Shown here: in pieces, positions 6,551 to 9,377 of the stretch
Layout: each line of letters opens with the position of its first letter
Position numbering within the stretch: the first letter of the stretch is position 1
From: JANRKG01 sp033763635
GTDB lineage: Bacteria; Cyanobacteriota; Cyanobacteriia; GCF-001939115
Direction of reading: 5' to 3'
DNA length: 9,377 nt
Assembly: GCA_033763635.1 (NCBI GenBank)
Contig: JANRKG010000486.1
Span: forward strand, 1-9,377
Made by a program: the position numbers and the translations under genes
Notes under the pieces: generated by a model
The model's database searches: none
Seen by the model: the letters and a program-made list of their open reading frames with translations, nothing else
What the model was told of the DNA's origin: nothing

Positions 6551-6985
6551 TTAAGGACCGATATAAGGGGACGGTGGGGTGGGGGATTCCAGACGGTGAT
6601 GATCGCGGTAGGAAATGCGTTTCATCGTGCTGCCCAAGACCCCAAATAAATGTTGCAGATTAATAAGATTTTGTTGAATGATATCTCGCCCATCTTGAAC
6701 CTGGTCCAGATGAAAATCACGCAATTCTGTATAGGGACCATTGGTTAAAAATTGGCTCCCCACTTCATTATCAATATCGCCATCTACAATATTGATGCGA
6801 GTTTGCATTCGATAGCCCGGTTTCGGTTCTGCCTGTTCAGACCCCACATCATCTGGGGAGACAACCCAGGTGGTAATTTTTAATTCGATCGCTTCACTCA
6901 AGGCCATTTTGAGGGCACCCCGAATCCCTTCCGTATCCAGGTCGTCCCTTCTCAATTCTTTTTTAAATTCATCGCTTGCCGTCAT
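6551..6985 (-). CDS. Small DGDI-module protein, paralogue of the head of the giant acidic protein
   Basis: A 144-residue protein of unknown function. It is essentially the head domain of the downstream 961-residue protein without the acidic tail. It has a helix beginning DEFKKELRRDD, then AIELKITTWVV (32-42), PGYRMQTRINIVDGDI (DGDI at 68-71), NGPYTELRDFH (His92) and a helix to about 117. A 27-residue tail, partly basic and ending in a Pro-rich stretch, follows. There is no signal peptide or membrane segment. The ATG at 6985 is chosen because it aligns with the paralogue start and has GGGAAGA 5 nt upstream. The open frame continues 21 codons further, but those residues do not resemble the paralogue. 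It is the first gene of the cluster, 115 bp before the giant gene. I infer tandem duplication followed by growth or loss of the acidic tail. Confidence 0.87.
   Translation of the reverse strand: MTASDEFKKELRRDDLDTEGIRGALKMALSEAIELKITTWVVSPDDVGSEQAEPKPGYRMQTRINIVDGDIDNEVGSQFLTNGPYTELRDFHLDQVQDGRDIIQQNLINLQHLFGVLGSTMKRISYRDHHRLESPTPPSPYIGP
6861..6892. repeat. 32-bp identical repeat, copy in the small paralogue
   Basis: Identical to 6326-6357, 535 bp away, in the same codon frame of the paralogous gene. Flanking codons have diverged, so this is the best-preserved core of an older duplication or the result of gene conversion. Confidence 0.85.
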
Positions 6986-7047
6986 AGGAATCTTCCCAAA
7001 AGGAACGAGTTGTGATGAAAATTCAGAACCCCAGGTCCAAACAATCA

Positions 7048-7077
7048 ATCATAAGAATTACAACTAACTTCTGACAC
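7048..7077 (-). promoter_or_regulatory. Candidate promoter for the DGDI-module cluster
   Basis: On the minus strand GTGTCA (7072-7077) is followed after 18 nt by TATGAT (7048-7053). The -10 matches five of six consensus bases and the -35 four of six. It would give a leader of about 55 nt before the ATG at 6985. A second candidate, TTGTCA (7135-7140) with 16 nt to TATGAA (7113-7118), lies further upstream and has the better -35. Confidence 0.35.
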
Positions 7078-7339
7078 CTGGAGACTGATGAGATAAAGGG
7101 AAAATCAATCATTTCATAAATTGCATTCCCAGTCTGACAAAACTCTACACCACTTTTTTCTTTTGTCGAGTCTCTAACCCATAATTCTGGGCAATCTAAA
7201 TCTAGAAGAACCGGGATGCGGAAATTGAGAACAAAAGTAAATGGTTTCTTCCGCCTGATTTCCGTACCAACCCTTGCTGTTTAGCAATACCTGATAGGGT
7301 ACTCGCTAAAAGAATTTTGTGAGGTTCAAATAATCTACT

Positions 7340-7353
7340 AAATCTTAAGATTT
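7340..7353. promoter_or_regulatory. 14-bp perfect palindrome upstream of gdhA, possible operator
   Basis: AAATCTTAAGATTT is a perfect inverted repeat centred about 70 bp before the gdhA ATG. Its position suits a dimeric regulator or a site near the transcription start. I cannot match it to a known cyanobacterial regulator. Confidence 0.3.
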
Positions 7354-7416
7354 GTATCTCCAGAATTGATGTGAATTTCGATATTGTCTGAAAGTTTGTT
7401 TGGGAGTTTATCAATT

Positions 7417-8703
7417 ATGTCGTCATCCTTATTTGCAGATGCCAGCCATCGTCTGGAGCAAGCTCTTAAATATACGAGCCTTTCTGAAGATGCGATCGAG
7501 CGGCTGAAATATCCGAAATCTAGCCTGAGCGTGTCAATCCCCGTGCGGATGGATGATGGATCGCTGCGAATTTTTCAGGGATATCGGGTGCGCTATGACG
7601 ATACTCGTGGGCCAACCAAGGGCGGGGTGCGGTACTACCCAACCGTTTCCCTGGATGAAGTGCAGTCTCTTGCGTTTTGGATGACCTTTAAGTGTGCAGT
7701 CCTCAACTTGCCCTTTGGGGGGGCGAAGGGCGGGATTACCTTGAACCCCAAAGAACTCTCAAAATTTGAGTTGGAGCGGCTGACACGGGGATATGTGGAT
7801 GCGATCGCCGACTTCATTGGTCCCGACATTGATATTCCGGCTCCCGATGTTTACACCAACCCCATGATCATGGGTTGGATGATGGACCAGTACAGCATCA
7901 TCAAACGCCAAATCAGCCCAGCGGTGGTGACAGGCAAGCCAATCTCGATGGGGGGAAGCCTGGGCCGCGATACCGCAACCGCAATGGGAGCCTTTTTCGT
8001 TATTCAGGCCATGATGCCCAAGTTTGATAAACAACCCCAGGAAACCACTGTTGCTATTCAAGGGTTTGGCAATGCGGGGGGAGTTCTGGCGGAACTCCTG
8101 TTTAATGCAGGTTATAAAATCGTGGCGGTCAGCGATTCCCAGGGCGGAGTCTATGCCCCCACTGGCCTGGATATTCCCAGTGTGCGACGGTGTAAGGAAT
8201 TCGTGAAAGGGGTTCAGGCGGTCTATTGCGAGAACAGTGTATGCAATGTGATCGAACACGAGAACATTACGAATGCAGAACTGCTGACCCTGGAGGTGGA
8301 TATTCTCATCCCCGCTGCGCTAGAGAATCAGATTACCGAAGCGAATGCAAACGACATCAAAGCGCCCTTTATCTTTGAGGTTGCCAATGGGCCGATCGCC
8401 TCGTCTGCCGATTCGATTCTGAGCGATCGAGGAATTCGTGTCTTTCCCGATATCCTGGTCAATGCAGGGGGGGTGACTGTGAGTTATTTTGAGTGGGTTC
8501 AGAATCGCAGTGGCTTGTACTGGACATTGGAGGAAGTGAATCAGCGGTTGCAGCAAAAGATGGTGGAAGAAGCGCTTCGCATTTGGGCAATTGCTCAAGA
8601 ACTGGCAATTCCCCTGCGGACTGCGGCTTACGTTCATGCCTTGAACCGCTTAGGAGAAGCCCTGGATGCCAAGGGAACACGGGATTATTTCGCAAGGAAG
8701 TAA
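7417..8703 (+). CDS. gdhA: NAD(P)-dependent glutamate dehydrogenase
   Basis: Cytosolic enzyme that interconverts 2-oxoglutarate plus ammonium and glutamate, a side route to glutamine synthetase/GOGAT in cyanobacteria. The 428-residue product belongs to the Glu/Leu/Phe/Val dehydrogenase family and closely resembles the Synechocystis enzyme of the same length. Substrate residues are in place: Lys68 in GPTKGG, Lys92 in TFKCA, catalytic Lys104 in PFGGAKGG and Asp144 in APDVYT. The Rossmann domain carries GFGNAG at 216-221, and the C-terminal part has PDILVNAGGV. NADP use is likely by similarity but not proven by sequence. The ATG at 7417 has GGGAG ten nt upstream and matches the family start; an in-frame TTG at 7384 is rejected. 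It stands alone, divergent from the DGDI cluster and convergent with the L,D-transpeptidase 12 bp away, with no hairpin between them. Confidence 0.97.
   Translation: MSSSLFADASHRLEQALKYTSLSEDAIERLKYPKSSLSVSIPVRMDDGSLRIFQGYRVRYDDTRGPTKGGVRYYPTVSLDEVQSLAFWMTFKCAVLNLPFGGAKGGITLNPKELSKFELERLTRGYVDAIADFIGPDIDIPAPDVYTNPMIMGWMMDQYSIIKRQISPAVVTGKPISMGGSLGRDTATAMGAFFVIQAMMPKFDKQPQETTVAIQGFGNAGGVLAELLFNAGYKIVAVSDSQGGVYAPTGLDIPSVRRCKEFVKGVQAVYCENSVCNVIEHENITNAELLTLEVDILIPAALENQITEANANDIKAPFIFEVANGPIASSADSILSDRGIRVFPDILVNAGGVTVSYFEWVQNRSGLYWTLEEVNQRLQQKMVEEALRIWAIAQELAIPLRTAAYVHALNRLGEALDAKGTRDYFARK
7801..7808. repeat. HIP1 octamer GCGATCGC
   Basis: The only full HIP1 palindrome I see in the window, inside gdhA. 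The core CGATCG, often with one flanking base changed, occurs more than 20 times across the window, for example at 419, 1947, 3463, 6351 and 9351. Confidence 0.9.
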
Positions 8704-8715
8704 AGAGCGAATGGC

Positions 8716-9369
8716 TCATCGGGTCACAATTACCGGGGTGCCAACTTCCACCTGTTGAAAGAGGTGTTCTACATCCTGGTTATACATGCGAATGCATCCG
8801 TGAGATGCAGCCCTGCCGACCGTCTCTGGATTGGGCGTACCGTGAAAGCCAATCCAGTTGGTGCCATCGGTCCAAAAGCCAATCCAATGCTTTCCGAGAG
8901 GGTTGTCTGGATCGCCCCCTGGCACTGCTTCCCCCGTCATGGGATGAATCCAGGTCGGTTTGTGAATCTTCTGCATTACCTTGAATTGACCTACGGGTGT
9001 TTCCCACCCTGGACGACCGTAGGCAATCCAGTAGCTTTTGACTTGAGTATTGCCGCGAAACAAAAACGCTTTACGCTCCTTCAACCGAATCTCAATTCGC
9101 ATGGGTTGGTCGATCGCATCCGTCGGTTTCACGGGCTGCCAACCCGGATCTCGGTAGGTGTGGGGAGTGGGGTTAGCTTGGGCCGATTTCAGTTGATTCC
9201 CTGTCGTTCTGCCCACCGTGCGGGCGGTTGCAGCCGAGGAAGCGGGGGAAAGAGTGGGGAGAAAGAGGCTTGTGCCGGGAAGGGTTTCCAGGGCCAGCGA
9301 TGGACCGGAAAGCGAGAAGCCAAAAGCAAGGGTAAGGCTCAAGTGCCGGAGCGATCGTTGGAGGTTCAT
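8716..9369 (-). CDS. Exported L,D-transpeptidase (YkuD domain)
   Basis: Cell-wall enzyme that makes 3-3 cross-links in peptidoglycan or attaches proteins to it, acting outside the cytoplasmic membrane. The 217-residue protein begins with a signal peptide: basic start (RSLRH), hydrophobic core (10-20) and a likely cut after Ala26 in SLA. A low-complexity Ser/Thr/Ala/Pro-rich spacer runs to about residue 80. The YkuD domain fills 90-217. Its active site is His176 (FHGT) with SHGCIR at 189-194, where Cys192 is the nucleophile and Arg194 the partner. There is no LysM or peptidoglycan-binding domain, so this is a short, single-domain type. The ATG at 9369 is 8 nt from the window edge, so its ribosome site and promoter are not visible. 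An alternative hydrolytic role (carboxypeptidase) cannot be excluded. Confidence 0.95.
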   Translation of the reverse strand: MNLQRSLRHLSLTLAFGFSLSGPSLALETLPGTSLFLPTLSPASSAATARTVGRTTGNQLKSAQANPTPHTYRDPGWQPVKPTDAIDQPMRIEIRLKERKAFLFRGNTQVKSYWIAYGRPGWETPVGQFKVMQKIHKPTWIHPMTGEAVPGGDPDNPLGKHWIGFWTDGTNWIGFHGTPNPETVGRAASHGCIRMYNQDVEHLFQQVEVGTPVIVTR

Positions 9370-9377
9370 ACAATAAA

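Larger units (their letters stand above)
6986..7416. other. Divergent intergenic region between the DGDI cluster and gdhA
   Basis: These 431 bp hold no convincing gene. They are AT-rich compared with the flanking genes. Visible elements are two candidate leftward promoters (7048-7077 and 7113-7140), a 10-bp direct repeat AATCAATCAT at 7043-7052 and 7103-7112, inverted repeats at 7218-7254 and 7264-7302, a 14-bp palindrome at 7340-7353, and the gdhA ribosome site at 7402-7406. I found no convincing NtcA box (GTA-N8-TAC) and no clear rightward promoter. Confidence 0.7.

Noticed and set aside
6986..7048. 21-codon N-terminal extension of the small DGDI-module protein
   Set aside because: The added residues do not match the paralogue, and the extension would run through the GGGAAGA ribosome site and the candidate promoter -10.
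7202..7414. 70-codon frame on the minus strand in the gdhA upstream region
   Set aside because: TTG start overlapping the gdhA leader, no recognisable protein features, and it covers the hairpins and palindrome of a regulatory region.
7384..7416. In-frame TTG extension of gdhA by 11 codons
   Set aside because: The ATG at 7417 has GGGAG at good spacing and gives exactly the family length of 428 residues.
8493..8984. 163-codon plus frame across the gdhA and L,D-transpeptidase ends
   Set aside because: It is out of frame with gdhA and antisense to a transpeptidase with a complete active site. It is a shadow of both.

Overview
The window is a piece of cyanobacterial chromosome. Three things show this: it opens inside psaB, the gene for a core subunit of oxygenic photosystem I; the glutamate dehydrogenase closely matches the cyanobacterial 428-residue form; and the palindrome CGATCG, core of the cyanobacterial HIP1 repeat, occurs over 20 times in 9.4 kb. 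No species is claimed. There are no RNA genes, CRISPR arrays, transposases or phage genes.

Layout. Positions 1-594 (+) hold the last 197 codons of psaB, closed by a strong terminator at 625-658 that can work in both directions. From 723 to 6985 everything reads on the minus strand. In transcription order there is a small DGDI-module protein (6551-6985), a 961-residue hyperacidic protein with the same head domain (3550-6435), a 262-residue soluble protein (2702-3490) and a 295-residue protein with two likely membrane segments (1840-2727). After a 195-bp gap with a hairpin and a possible promoter come a DUF4126-like membrane protein (1048-1644) and an acylphosphatase (723-1013). Then gdhA reads on the plus strand (7417-8703), divergent from the four-gene cluster across a 431-bp regulatory region. 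It converges on an exported L,D-transpeptidase (8716-9369, minus) with only 12 bp between the stop codons.

The psaB, gdhA, acylphosphatase and L,D-transpeptidase genes are ordinary housekeeping genes. The unusual part is the 5-kb block 1840-6985. None of its four proteins is a family I can name, yet all four carry the same short module: a hydrophobic strand ending in Asp-Gly-Asp-Ile, with a His exactly 21 residues after the Ile in every case. One member carries this module on an 800-residue tail with only five Lys/Arg and 13 copies of a Leu-x-x-Leu-Phe motif. Another member is probably membrane-anchored. My inference is a dedicated assembly of related proteins, with one acting as a long multivalent acidic scaffold and one tied to a membrane. 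Its function cannot be read from the sequence.
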